Assembly: GCA_002481295.1 (NCBI GenBank)
Contig: DLDU01000068.1
Location: 35,861 to 99,860 of the forward strand
Origin: Prevotella sp. UBA7764
GTDB lineage: Bacteria; Bacteroidota; Bacteroidia; Bacteroidales; Bacteroidaceae
Reading direction: 5' to 3'
Length of the DNA stretch: 64,000 bases
The position numbers were made by a program, and so were the translations under genes. Below are positions 50,331-58,750 of this stretch, in pieces. The notes beneath the pieces are model-generated. The model was not told the origin of the DNA. It did not search any database and saw only the letters and a program-made list of their open reading frames with translations. Each line of letters starts with the position of its first letter. The stretch's first letter is position 1.

Positions 50331-50793
50331 GGACACGGCTGCATATCAGGCCGCACGCTCGTTGATACTGGAGCACGGCCACCAGTTGTGCAGCGAGGGC
50401 AACCACGACTACCATCTGGCCGTTGCACCGTTGCTGACAGAGAAAGTTCCTGAAGACGAACTGAGGGAGCCGCTTTTTGGTACGCTCATATTCCACCCCT
50501 CGCCGTTGCCATACGGACGTGGAGCCTCATCCATTAAATGGGCATACAAGAGACATGAGCCGATAACGGCTGCGACATGGTTCTGGGCTGATAATGGCTA
50601 CGACACAGGCGACATCTGCGAGCAGGAGATAGTGAAGATAGACTACGACCTGCGCCCACGAGACTTCTACGAGCAGCACATATTACCTGCCATGCTAAGA
50701 ACGTTGGAACGCTGTTTAAATAGCATTGCAAACGGCTTTCAACGCAGAGTGCCACAAGTAGAGCAATATGCCACTTTCGATAAGCGCACATAA
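50305..50793 (+). CDS. Formyltransferase-family protein
   Basis: 162 aa from the ATG at 50305, overlapping the ABC-GNAT gene by 26 bp. IFHPSPLPYGRGASSIKWAY matches the N10-formyltetrahydrofolate-binding loop of methionyl-tRNA and GAR formyltransferases, and WADNGYDTGDI holds the catalytic-type Asp. The usual Asn two residues before His (NxH) is replaced by Ile. It lacks the tRNA-binding C-domain of Fmt. A small-molecule or base-modifying formyltransferase is possible. Confidence 0.78.
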   Translation: MVIRILGNRDTAAYQAARSLILEHGHQLCSEGNHDYHLAVAPLLTEKVPEDELREPLFGTLIFHPSPLPYGRGASSIKWAYKRHEPITAATWFWADNGYDTGDICEQEIVKIDYDLRPRDFYEQHILPAMLRTLERCLNSIANGFQRRVPQVEQYATFDKRT

Positions 50794-50837
50794 ACCCTAT
50801 GTTTACTCTGCAAAGGTACGAAAAATCTGCCAAAAAG

Positions 50838-50870
50838 AAGCCCCGGAACCGTTAAAGTTTCGGGGCTTTA
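50838..50870 (+). terminator. Terminator of the right-end cassette
   Basis: AAGCCCCGGAAC and GTTTCGGGGCTTT form an 8-bp perfect core stem with further pairing and end in a short T run. Confidence 0.7.
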
Positions 50871-50911
50871 TGTTAAACTTGAAAAGAGAGATTTTCGCGG
50901 CGGCTGAGAGG

Positions 50912-50966
50912 ACATTTCGTTTTGCTGGATTGAACGCTTCGTTTGAAAATACGCGAACATTTCGTT
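50912..50966 (-). other. Right-end transposase-binding-site candidates
   Basis: ACATTTCGTTTTGC occurs at 50912-50925 and 50957-50970. Between them lies AACGCTTCGTTT (50933-50944). Read on the minus strand they are AACGAArYGT sites, matching those at the left end in inverted orientation, within 20 to 70 bp of the right junction. Confidence 0.65.
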
Positions 50967-50982
50967 TTGCGGATTATAGGTG

Positions 50983-50987
50983 GCGAC
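50983..50987. repeat. Right target-site duplication (GCGAC)
   Basis: GCGAC matches the copy directly after the pflA stop. Joining the flanks restores pflA followed about 200 bp later by a terminator. Confidence 0.7.
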
Positions 50988-51018
50988 TGCCGAATTAAAT
51001 TCAGAATATATAAACCAT

Positions 51019-51057
51019 GCAGTGGATTACCGAACTGGCAATCCACTGCTTTTTTTA
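51019..51057 (+). terminator. Intrinsic terminator, probably of pflBA
   Basis: GCAGTGGATT and AATCCACTGC (perfect 10-bp stem) followed by eight T. With the prophage removed it lies 37 bp after the TSD, i.e. about 40 bp after the pflA stop codon. Confidence 0.85.
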
Positions 51058-51074
51058 TTTACATCACTCTATCC

Positions 51075-54000
51075 TTACTCCATCTTCCGCACTTTCCTGC
51101 GGATGAAGTCTCGCTCGCCTGCCGTCAGCGCGTACTTGGTATAGAGCAGCTCGTCTATATCGTCCACCGTCAATGCCCAATCAATGTCGGACATCGGCGT
51201 GAAATTCTGAAGGGGGACGTATTGCCATTTCTCAGGGGTAATGTCTTGAGTAGTCTTTAGTGCACCTAAAAGGCTTCTTACAAATCGCGTCTTGATGTAC
51301 TTCACCAGTGCTTTTGCTTCATATCGTGTGCTTAATTGCCCGATGCTGATAAAAGTCTCCGTATTGCCCGTTCCCGGTTCTCCCACAAATGGAGCCGTAA
51401 GTATCTCGCCAAATTCACCGGTGCCATTTGCTTTAGAGAGGAATGCTTTGTAATAGTCCAGGTTGCTGACCGGTCTGATATAGTCTCGGCGCACATATTT
51501 ATATATGCGGTTGTTGTCCGTACGCCCGAGTATGCGGATATAGTCTTTTCCATCGGACGGCTTCTCGTCGAAGAAGATCTGAGGCAGACGCTCGAAGATG
51601 TTGGTAGAGACATCGTAGGGATGACCCTCACTGAGTTGGGCAAGGGCTTCAGGATGTTCTTCATGCATGAGATGTGTGAAGCGATAAGCCGTACGGCTCA
51701 CGACGATATTGCTCATAGGAATGAAGTCCCTTCGAGCAGAGACCTTCTCCATGATTGCGTTCAACTCTGCATAGGGAGTGAAAATACCTACGGGTGTATG
51801 CTCCACATCTATGTTCCGCAAGCTGACAGCCACACCTCCTTTAATATCAGTACCGGTAAACACCTTGCTGCTTAATTGCCGGTAGTCCACAATTTTAAGA
51901 TGAGGGTCAGCCAACATCTTTTGGTTCCAAGCTTTAGGTGTGCTACCGGCATTGGATAAGAACCGTGCAGGGTGGATCATTTCCACCACACCCGACAAGT
52001 CGTAGCTCAAATCCATAAACTGGTTATAGATAGGCTCATTGTATGTCTTTTGCTCGCCCACAGCTTCATTCTGATAAGGTGGATTGCCGATGACGATTGT
52101 AGGGTGAATATCCTGAAGTATCTGCATGAGTTTTTCTTTCTTTTCGTTTTTGATCAAATCGTAGCTGTTATAATTTTCTATTACGTTGCCTACAGGCATG
52201 CCGAGCAGACTATAGACCTTACGGGTAAACTCGTAGGCGAACGTTGATGTGGTGAGTGAGTAAACGCTGTTCTTAATCTTATCGCCGTACACCTTGTAGA
52301 GGGCACTGGCAAACTCGCCTTGTTTTGCGGCAATGTCAAGGATGGGCGTGTCCTGCTGAATCTTATTCTCGGGCAGGTTCCTTGCCATCTCTTCTGCCAT
52401 CCATGAGGGAGTGACGATTTCGGACTTAGAGAATTTTCCCAGCTTCTTCATGGCATGTTCAGCCCGCTCTACTGGCGCTAAGCTCTTGTCGCATGCCAGT
52501 TGGCTCATATTCGAGATCCTATAATCCAATTCTCGCAGCACAAAGGGATTGGACTTGTGCTGAATGGTTTGAAGCACCTTGGTATCGAGCTTCAAGTTCC
52601 TGGCAATACGCTGATTGTCGGCATCTGTCCCGATGACACGCAGGATGTCTTCTAACGAGTCGACTTTGTTGTCAGTCAAGAAGGCAAAGAACAGGATCAG
52701 AGCGTAATAGCTCTTCAACTTTTTCTGCTGTTCCAACCATTTCTTCTGCTCTTCAGTAGCCTTCTTTTTGTCAGTGGTCTCCTCTGGTGATTGCTTTTCT
52801 TTAGTCGGGTCGTATGAAGCCTCCACATCAAAGTCATCTCCTTCACCTTTGTATGTTGGAGCAAGAAGGCCTTTGTCGGAATCTATGGGCTCTACCGATT
52901 TCAGTGCTTCCAGCACGTCGGCCTGATCCAACAAGCTATCATCAGCGGGAATCTCTGTCGCCTCTTCCTTGATGCTCTTGTTGGCAGTGTATGCCCTCAC
53001 CTCTTCCAAGATGTCGTTGGGCTCAACCTGCTTCATCTTGTCCTTGTTGACTACGATGATCGGTGATATGCGCAGCTCCTCGGCGATGCGGTCTGCCAAT
53101 TTGCTGTTGCCTCGCTTGTCGGTATTTACGTTATATATCTGTGACTTTGCTTCCTGCATACGGAACATTCTACCGGGTTCAAAGTCGACTAAGAGAGTCT
53201 GTGGCTTCATGCAGTATTTGATACTGTGGCCCTTGCCGTCTGTCATCTCACGCACATACTGGTTTTGCAACCGGAAGACAGCTTGGTCGTATTCCTGAGG
53301 TGATGCCGTGTCTTTTAAGTAAATCATTGTGTCCCACTCGGGCACCGTAGCACCTGTGAGCATACGGTTTACGGTGAGCGTCAAAGTTTTCTGGTCATTT
53401 GCCTCGCACGCCGTTATTTTGTTTGTGACATCGATGGTGCTGGGGTAACTGTCTTCATGTGCTACACCTGCAATATTCAACAGCACATATTGGCTAAGAT
53501 TTTTGAACTGGTCTTTATGGGTTGCTATCAATGTCTCCATTGCATCGCAGGATGCCCGATAAGGCAACACACAGACCATATGGCGGCAAAGTTTGCCCTG
53601 CTTGATGCGGTCGTAGTTGAGAAAGCTAAAGATGTTTGCGTCTTCCTTGCTGCCATCTATGGCCATCAACAGTTCAAGCACTTCTTTTTCATGGCGGAAC
53701 ATCAGGTGCTTGCCGTCCTCTGTCTTTTGTGTAGACTGCGGTCTGAACAGTTCGTTGAGCGCATACTCCACACCGTCCTTCTTCAGCATCTCCATCTTGC
53801 GCATGGAGCTCTTGTTGACATTGAAGGCGAATCTCACCATTTGGGGGAATCCGAAGTAGGGATTGTCCCACTCGTTGGTATCGTCCTCGTGAAGATGCTG
53901 CGCATCCCACTGCTCCTTGTCCCTCACGATGTCTGTGAACTGATAGAAAGCAATGATGTCGTCCTTTTGAAACTCACTGCTCATCAGAATGCGGTAAGGG

Positions 54001-55025
54001 GTACCCGAGAGATGAAGGCGTACGGCGGCGCGGAGACGTTTCATCTCTTTGTTGTTGTCATAGTCTTCAGCCGTTTCATTGTACTTGGCTTCTGCCTTTT
54101 CCTCATTCTTGCTCAGTCTGAGTACCTTGCCGTATTCCTCGGCCCGTGCGCCATAGTGGGTCTCATCGATGATGAGCAGGTCCCAAGTGCGATTGAAAAT
54201 CTCTTGATGGCGCCGCTTTATCTGCTGTCCGCTGAGATCCTGCAACGTGAGGAAGACCACAGCCCGATGGCCACGGTCTAACGTGTTCTCCACAATGTTC
54301 CTGTCGCGGGCCAAGGCATCGGTATCAATAAAGTCAAAACCTTCAAAGTTCTTTAGACTCTCTACTGTTTTCTTCCATTCTTGTTTGACATCGGCTTTTC
54401 CCGATACTACTAAGATTGTTCGGCATTGGGTGTCGGCCTTTGCACACATCAAGGCAGTAAAGGTCTTGCCAAAGCGCATCACGGCATACATCAGCAGATT
54501 GGTGCGGCCATGGCGTACAGCACGAATGTAATTCTTTACCGACTCTTCTTGGTTGGGGCGCAGAAGAAAAGGGCCCACTTCGCGCTTATAGGTGTAAACA
54601 ATAGCGGTAGGACGATTCTCGAAAGTATAGAACTGGTATTTACCCTTGTTGCTTTCGTAGTCATGTCGTATGTCCTCTATGGCATCGGCGACGTCATTCT
54701 CCGTTGCATGTCGGAAGAACTCACGCGAATAGTATGGCAGGTCCGTCAGTTCGGTAGGCATCAGACGGTGCAACTGTCGGTCATGCTCCAGAAAATAGTG
54801 TATGGCAAAATCGCGGAAATAAGTTTCTTTGCCCACCTTTGCCACTGCCTCATAGTGTTCTTTCAAGTCGGGGAAATAGCGACGCCACTCTTGTAGTCGT
54901 TGTTCTATGGGACGATAGGTGTCACCCACCTTCAGATAGTTGGGCACCGTCTCTGTGGAAAACGCATATATCTGTGGCTCCACACGCCCGATGATGAACT
55001 GGTCGATAACGCTTTTCTCCTTCAT
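51075..55025 (-). CDS. GIY-YIG / helicase / methyltransferase fusion (restriction-modification-like)
   Basis: 1316 aa, three functional parts. Residues about 18-80: a GIY-YIG/T5orf172-like nuclease (IYAFSTETVPNYLKVGDT, REQRLQEW-like). Residues about 150-700: a superfamily 2 helicase (Walker A AVMRFGKT at 181-188, DETH box in LIIDETHYG, LSGTP). C-terminal part: an N6-adenine methyltransferase with IVTPSWMAEEM, ILDIAAKQGEFASALY (motif I) and NPPY in IVIGNPPYQNE. A single-chain restriction-modification or phage-defence enzyme is likely. It overlaps the methyltransferase-like gene upstream by 4 bp. Confidence 0.82.
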   Translation of the reverse strand: MKEKSVIDQFIIGRVEPQIYAFSTETVPNYLKVGDTYRPIEQRLQEWRRYFPDLKEHYEAVAKVGKETYFRDFAIHYFLEHDRQLHRLMPTELTDLPYYSREFFRHATENDVADAIEDIRHDYESNKGKYQFYTFENRPTAIVYTYKREVGPFLLRPNQEESVKNYIRAVRHGRTNLLMYAVMRFGKTFTALMCAKADTQCRTILVVSGKADVKQEWKKTVESLKNFEGFDFIDTDALARDRNIVENTLDRGHRAVVFLTLQDLSGQQIKRRHQEIFNRTWDLLIIDETHYGARAEEYGKVLRLSKNEEKAEAKYNETAEDYDNNKEMKRLRAAVRLHLSGTPYRILMSSEFQKDDIIAFYQFTDIVRDKEQWDAQHLHEDDTNEWDNPYFGFPQMVRFAFNVNKSSMRKMEMLKKDGVEYALNELFRPQSTQKTEDGKHLMFRHEKEVLELLMAIDGSKEDANIFSFLNYDRIKQGKLCRHMVCVLPYRASCDAMETLIATHKDQFKNLSQYVLLNIAGVAHEDSYPSTIDVTNKITACEANDQKTLTLTVNRMLTGATVPEWDTMIYLKDTASPQEYDQAVFRLQNQYVREMTDGKGHSIKYCMKPQTLLVDFEPGRMFRMQEAKSQIYNVNTDKRGNSKLADRIAEELRISPIIVVNKDKMKQVEPNDILEEVRAYTANKSIKEEATEIPADDSLLDQADVLEALKSVEPIDSDKGLLAPTYKGEGDDFDVEASYDPTKEKQSPEETTDKKKATEEQKKWLEQQKKLKSYYALILFFAFLTDNKVDSLEDILRVIGTDADNQRIARNLKLDTKVLQTIQHKSNPFVLRELDYRISNMSQLACDKSLAPVERAEHAMKKLGKFSKSEIVTPSWMAEEMARNLPENKIQQDTPILDIAAKQGEFASALYKVYGDKIKNSVYSLTTSTFAYEFTRKVYSLLGMPVGNVIENYNSYDLIKNEKKEKLMQILQDIHPTIVIGNPPYQNEAVGEQKTYNEPIYNQFMDLSYDLSGVVEMIHPARFLSNAGSTPKAWNQKMLADPHLKIVDYRQLSSKVFTGTDIKGGVAVSLRNIDVEHTPVGIFTPYAELNAIMEKVSARRDFIPMSNIVVSRTAYRFTHLMHEEHPEALAQLSEGHPYDVSTNIFERLPQIFFDEKPSDGKDYIRILGRTDNNRIYKYVRRDYIRPVSNLDYYKAFLSKANGTGEFGEILTAPFVGEPGTGNTETFISIGQLSTRYEAKALVKYIKTRFVRSLLGALKTTQDITPEKWQYVPLQNFTPMSDIDWALTVDDIDELLYTKYALTAGERDFIRRKVRKME

Positions 55026-56020
55026 TTCTTGTTATTTTTGAGACACATACGAAGGGGCACGGCCAGTCCTGTGCTCCAAGACTTCACCAAGACAGGTATG
55101 CCGTTGTGTTTCCTGGCATCGCGCACCTTGCAGCCCGGACAGGGATGCACCTCTTTTTCGCCTAAGAGATTTGTGGTCACCACATCGTGGCACGTGTCGG
55201 GTACGACAAGTTTGAGTCCGTCCATCTGCGCGATATTCCACGAGATGATGTCGGCAATAATCCTTAACCATTCTTTGGTAGGCTGATGGCCGAAGCGGTG
55301 AGCAAAATATTCTGTAAATGTATAAAGAAGGTTCTCTCGGGCCAGCAACAGACTGTCGCCGGCCCATTCGTTGCCGAGCGTATTCTGATAAGCCATTCGC
55401 GCGCCTTCCAGCCACTCTTCCTCGCCCGTGGTGTTCTCACTGACAATGCGAAGCTTGCGGTCGAGAAATCCTATGCGACTTTCAATGGGGATGGGCTCGC
55501 CGGTCGTGGTGTCGTAACGGCTGACAATAAACGGTGCCTCGCCACAGCAATATTCCATCCACCTGATCTTCACAAACTCCTGCCATGTCTTGCCTTCCGG
55601 TATCGCTATCTTATCCCGCTTGACAACCCAGTTGTGACGGTCATTAATTTCCTTGTTGAAGACTTCACGATTGCCGAAGAACAGCTCGTCGAGGTTATTG
55701 ACCATGAAGTTGCACATCCACGAGGGTGTAAAAATCTCAGCCTTGGCCTTGACACGCTTCTTCTGTAGCTCTTGGCGTTTCAGCACGCGTGGCATGACGA
55801 CATGGCGGTTTTCGTCTGTGATCGCCTCTACAGCTATCTCGTCGTGGAAGTCGTAGCCTGTGCCTCGAGACTCATAGTCGTTGGTAGCCCAAAAAATATG
55901 ATGTGTCTTCCCGTCGTTTTTTGCGACAGTGACAGATTGGTCAACAAGAAGCAACTCCAAGATTTCCTTGCCATAGTCCTTGTCGATGTCATTCCATAAT
56001 ATATCGGATGAGTCGGGCAT
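55022..56020 (-). CDS. Methyltransferase-like partner protein
   Basis: 332 aa. AEIFTPSWMCNFMVNN is the start of an Eco57I/type I HsdM-like methyltransferase and EYCCGEAPFIVSRYD a motif I variant. The expected motif IV NPPY is replaced by SWNIAQMDG. The protein also has GDSLLLARENLLYTFTEYF and a CPGC pair. It is probably a second methylation or specificity subunit for the larger gene. Whether it is catalytic is unclear. Confidence 0.72.
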   Translation of the reverse strand: MPDSSDILWNDIDKDYGKEILELLLVDQSVTVAKNDGKTHHIFWATNDYESRGTGYDFHDEIAVEAITDENRHVVMPRVLKRQELQKKRVKAKAEIFTPSWMCNFMVNNLDELFFGNREVFNKEINDRHNWVVKRDKIAIPEGKTWQEFVKIRWMEYCCGEAPFIVSRYDTTTGEPIPIESRIGFLDRKLRIVSENTTGEEEWLEGARMAYQNTLGNEWAGDSLLLARENLLYTFTEYFAHRFGHQPTKEWLRIIADIISWNIAQMDGLKLVVPDTCHDVVTTNLLGEKEVHPCPGCKVRDARKHNGIPVLVKSWSTGLAVPLRMCLKNNKK

Positions 56021-56038
56021 AGTTCCTTTTTTATTTCA

Positions 56039-56046
56039 CAAATTTA
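56039..56046 (-). promoter_or_regulatory. -7 element of the restriction-modification operon
   Basis: Minus-strand TAAATTTG matches TAnnTTTG, 18 bp before the ATG at 56020. No -33 partner was seen. Confidence 0.45.
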
Positions 56047-56092
56047 CAATAAATATTTGAGAAATACATTCTTTATCCATGTTTTTCCCCAG

Positions 56093-57277
56093 CTAAGGCT
56101 GTACAGTGTCTACTTCCCACTCGTCCACCGTGTGCTTGTCGGCATCTGGGGACAGCAGATCACGGACGTAGGCCGCATGTACCTCCTCATTTGGAATGGC
56201 AAGTTCATAGGCTCTAATCTCCCTGTCATAGCCCTTGATGGTGAGGTAGCCGCTCTGATAGAGCAATGGCAGAGCGTCGTGCATGTTCTCAGTGGGCACG
56301 TCGAAAGCAAAATCCAATGTCTCCAAAGAGTTACCTGATGCGAAGTCTGTATTGAAATGTTGCATCTGATTGATGAGAAAGGGAGGTGTGCTATACGTAG
56401 ACCAGTAGTTGCTCAGCTGTCGGTCACCTAATGCATTGAGCAGGCTGAAAGGATTGAAGACCTCTTCTGCATCTTCAGCAAAATGGTAGCCACCATATTT
56501 CTGCTTGATCTTGTTAAACATCTCCTCATAGGTCAGGTGATAATCCTTGGCCATCTGCTCTATGCTCTCCTTAAAGACAGTTTGTACCTCATGCTCCGTA
56601 AAGCCGCAGATAGATGCGAACTCAGGGCGCATAGATACATAAACAATATTGTTGAAGCTTGAAAAGATGCTCGGTTGTGGGAATCTCGTGATGCCAGTGA
56701 TGAAGCAATACTCGACATACTGCTCTTCGACTTTGAGCGGTATGCAGAAATTCAGTAACTCCTCTTGTATGGCGTCAAGCTTAGCCTGGTCACCAAGTGC
56801 GTCAGGTAAAGCGGCATCATAATTGTCGATGAGGACCACTACCTGCTTACCGGTCTCCTTATATAATCGTCTGATCAGTCCGTCAAGCTTCATTCCGGGT
56901 GTAGACTCATCGGCGTTCTCCTCGTAGATATCCAATTGCTTCAAAGTCTGAATCAGCGATTGTTGAAACTCCTGAGGCGTAGTGCATCCCTTCGTAGAAC
57001 TGAGGTCGAGATGGATGACCGGATACTGCGTCCATTCTTTTTCGAGTTCCATGATCTTCAATCCCTCAAACAACTCACGGTCGCCTTTGAAATACGATTC
57101 CAAGGTCGACGTGAGCAGCGACTTGCCGAAACGCCGGGGCCGGCTCATGAATATAAACTTGGCATAGTGTACCAACTCCCATACGAGGTCGGTCTTGTCA
57201 ACGTAGATATAGCCACCGTTTATGATTTCCGAGAAGGTCTGAATGCCTACCGGATATTTTCTCGTCATCTGCTCCAT
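56093..57277 (-). CDS. AAA-ATPase-like / PD-(D/E)XK family protein, C-terminally short
   Basis: 394 aa. It begins MEQMTRKYPVGIQTFSEIIN with the family P-loop region IFMSRPRRFGKSLLTSTLES. KQVVVLIDNYDAALPDA is the Walker B region. Members of this Bacteroidota family (DUF1703 with AAA_ATPase-like) are normally about 500-550 aa, with a PD-(D/E)XK nuclease domain after the ATPase. Here the protein stops after AIPNEEVHAAYVRDLL, so the nuclease is missing. Only 72 bp separate it from the restriction-modification start, so the domain cannot lie downstream. Confidence 0.82.
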   Translation of the reverse strand: MEQMTRKYPVGIQTFSEIINGGYIYVDKTDLVWELVHYAKFIFMSRPRRFGKSLLTSTLESYFKGDRELFEGLKIMELEKEWTQYPVIHLDLSSTKGCTTPQEFQQSLIQTLKQLDIYEENADESTPGMKLDGLIRRLYKETGKQVVVLIDNYDAALPDALGDQAKLDAIQEELLNFCIPLKVEEQYVEYCFITGITRFPQPSIFSSFNNIVYVSMRPEFASICGFTEHEVQTVFKESIEQMAKDYHLTYEEMFNKIKQKYGGYHFAEDAEEVFNPFSLLNALGDRQLSNYWSTYSTPPFLINQMQHFNTDFASGNSLETLDFAFDVPTENMHDALPLLYQSGYLTIKGYDREIRAYELAIPNEEVHAAYVRDLLSPDADKHTVDEWEVDTVQP

Positions 57278-57302
57278 AGTGCGTTCATTCTTTATTCTTT
57301 TG

Positions 57303-57310
57303 CAAACTTA
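57303..57310 (-). promoter_or_regulatory. Promoter of the AAA-ATPase-like gene
   Basis: Minus-strand TAAGTTTG, 25 bp before the ATG at 57277, with GTTG at a 20-bp spacing upstream (57331-57334). Confidence 0.5.
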
Positions 57311-57419
57311 CGCAATTATTTTGTAATGTGCAACTTTGGACGATGGATTCTATGACGATAGAATGATATTGTCTGGGACTGACTATATTCCTCTTTTTTC
57401 CCATGCGAGTTTTTTTTCG

Positions 57420-57427
57420 TACCTTTG
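57420..57427 (+). promoter_or_regulatory. -7 element of trmO
   Basis: TACCTTTG, 31 bp before the chosen ATG. It also shows that the longer frame from 57336 is not the real start, because it lies upstream of the promoter. Confidence 0.6.
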
Positions 57428-57458
57428 CAATCTCATCATCAACATCCCGCGAAGCAGT

Positions 57459-58178
57459 ATGGAAATAGAGAAGATCGCAACGTTTCATTCGCCTTTCGGC
57501 AGTAAGTTTGGCATTCCCAAGCAGAGCGGCATCGTGCCGGAGCTGCGTGGAGAGATCGTTTTGGAGAAGGCCTACCGCAACCCCGACGCGCTGCGCGGCA
57601 TCGAGGACTTTGACTATCTGTGGTTGGTGTGGGGCTTCTCGTCCAACCGCCATGCGCCTACCAGTCTCACCGTGCGGCCGCCGCGCCTTGGCGGCAATGA
57701 GCGGGTGGGTGTCTTTGCCAGCCGCAGTCCTTTCCGACCTAATGGCCTCGGGCTGTCGTCGGTGCGCCTCGACCGTGTCGAGTGGGACACCCCACGCGGA
57801 CCGGTGCTCCATGTGCTCGGCGCAGACCTGATGGACGGCACGCCCGTCTACGACATCAAACCTTATGTGACCTATGCCGACAGTCATCCCGAGGCACGCA
57901 GCGGCTTCGTTGACCGGCGGAAGTGGCAGAAGGTGGAGGTGGACATACCGGCGAATGTCCTCGCCCAGCTACGGGCGGCAGGACTCACGGAAGAAGATAT
58001 TACGGCCCTGCGTGCCGTGCTTGAGGAGGATCCACGGCCACAGATACAGCGGGGAGAAGACAAGGTGTATGGAATGCCTTTTGCCGGACTCGACATCAAG
58101 TTCCAAGCTGTGGGTGGGAGACTGGTGGTAAGGAGCCTCACCCCCCTCGCCCCCTCTCCAAAGGGAGAGGGGGAGTGA
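57459..58178 (+). CDS. trmO: tRNA (t6A37) N6-methyltransferase TrmO
   Basis: 239 aa, TsaA/VirR-like beta-barrel. It methylates N6-threonylcarbamoyladenosine at position 37 of some tRNAs. The N-terminus MEIEKIATFHSPFGSKFGIP and the blocks LRGIEDFDYLWLVWGF, RPPRLGGNERVGVFASRSPFRPN and VYDIKPYVTYADSHPEARSG are the family signature. The last residues (LTPLAPSPKGEGE) and stop codon are contributed by a dispersed GC-rich repeat. Start chosen at 57459 because the ORF begins before the promoter and this ATG gives the normal N-terminus. Confidence 0.93.
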   Translation: MEIEKIATFHSPFGSKFGIPKQSGIVPELRGEIVLEKAYRNPDALRGIEDFDYLWLVWGFSSNRHAPTSLTVRPPRLGGNERVGVFASRSPFRPNGLGLSSVRLDRVEWDTPRGPVLHVLGADLMDGTPVYDIKPYVTYADSHPEARSGFVDRRKWQKVEVDIPANVLAQLRAAGLTEEDITALRAVLEEDPRPQIQRGEDKVYGMPFAGLDIKFQAVGGRLVVRSLTPLAPSPKGEGE

Positions 58179-58193
58179 AATGCTGCAAGGGGT
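58137..58193 (+). repeat. Dispersed GC-rich repeat, copy at the trmO 3' end
   Basis: About 57 bp with a self-complementary centre (CCCCCTCTCC-AAA-GGGAGAGGGGG) and the tail AGTGAAATGCTGCAAGGGG. Its reverse complement recurs at 62901-62954. It provides the TrmO stop codon. Confidence 0.8.
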
Positions 58194-58313
58194 AAGGAAA
58201 AGTTGGAGTAAGGCAATCTGTGCTATATGGCTTTACGAAGGCAGAGTAGATGATAGCTGGAATTAAGGTGGGTGATTGGGGGAATAGTACAGCGAAAGGT
58301 CTTTGAGACGAAA

Positions 58314-58472
58314 TTATTAACTCAAGAATTTAAGAATTAGAGAATGTTTCTATCGACTGGAATTAAAAAGAATTATTAGAAAGGAAGCAGCGTTGCTGCT
58401 TATATACTCCAATTCTCGCCAATTCACAATGACGTGCAAGAGATTCTCTAATTCTCAAATTCTTGATAATAA
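58314..58472. repeat. MITE-like element with 30-bp terminal inverted repeats
   Basis: The left arm (58314-58345) and right arm (58443-58472) are near-perfect reverse complements, differing by a 2-bp insertion and one substitution. The 97-bp centre holds AGCAGC-GTT-GCTGCT (58388-58402). No ORF. Could be a mobile miniature element or a large regulatory hairpin. Confidence 0.65.
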
Positions 58473-58688
58473 AAAACAGTAAATAGTAAGCCTCCAACTT
58501 TAAACGCTGAATGGTTTCGGTTTGAAAAGGAATAGATAAACGAAGAATTATTCCGACAAAAACACCTCCGCGAGAAATTGCAATCTAGAGAATGAGAAAT
58601 CGAAGAAATAAGAGGAAGAACGTCAGAAAAGGACTTTGATGGTGAGAAAACGGCGTGTTGATGCTGTTATCTCGGCTTTTTGACCTTG

Positions 58689-58750
58689 TCAGAAAGCCTT
58701 TCTGATGTGGTCAGAAAGGCTTTCTGATCAGAAATTCTCTAGAGAATTTC
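58689..58750. repeat. Cluster of three palindromes
   Basis: TCAGAAAGCCTTTCTGA (58689-58705), TCAGAAAGGCTTTCTGA (58711-58727) and the perfect 20-bp palindrome GAAATTCTCTAGAGAATTTC (58731-58750). The first two differ by one central base and face each other across 5 bp. Confidence 0.75.

Larger units (their letters stand above)
11810..50982 (+). mobile_element. Mu-like transposable prophage with a DGR
   Basis: About 39.2 kb, bounded by a GCGAC duplication and by inverted transposase-site-like repeats. It has the Mu gene set: repressor, MuA, MuB, Gp16-like, Gam, gpG, MuF, DUF935 portal, Gp36-like, terminase, protease/scaffold, capsid, DUF2586 sheath, tube, tape measure and gp45-48-like baseplate. 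A contractile tail is implied by the sheath. The content and DGR resemble Bacteroides 'Hankyphage'-type elements. No frameshifted or missing core gene was noticed, so it may be active. The block 23511-29069 is transcribed leftward, unlike Mu. Confidence 0.93.

Noticed and set aside
50812..50819. Minus-strand promoter (TACCTTTG) before the phage right end
   Set aside because: The -7 match is good but no -33 at correct spacing and no gene on that strand downstream; left out of the feature list.
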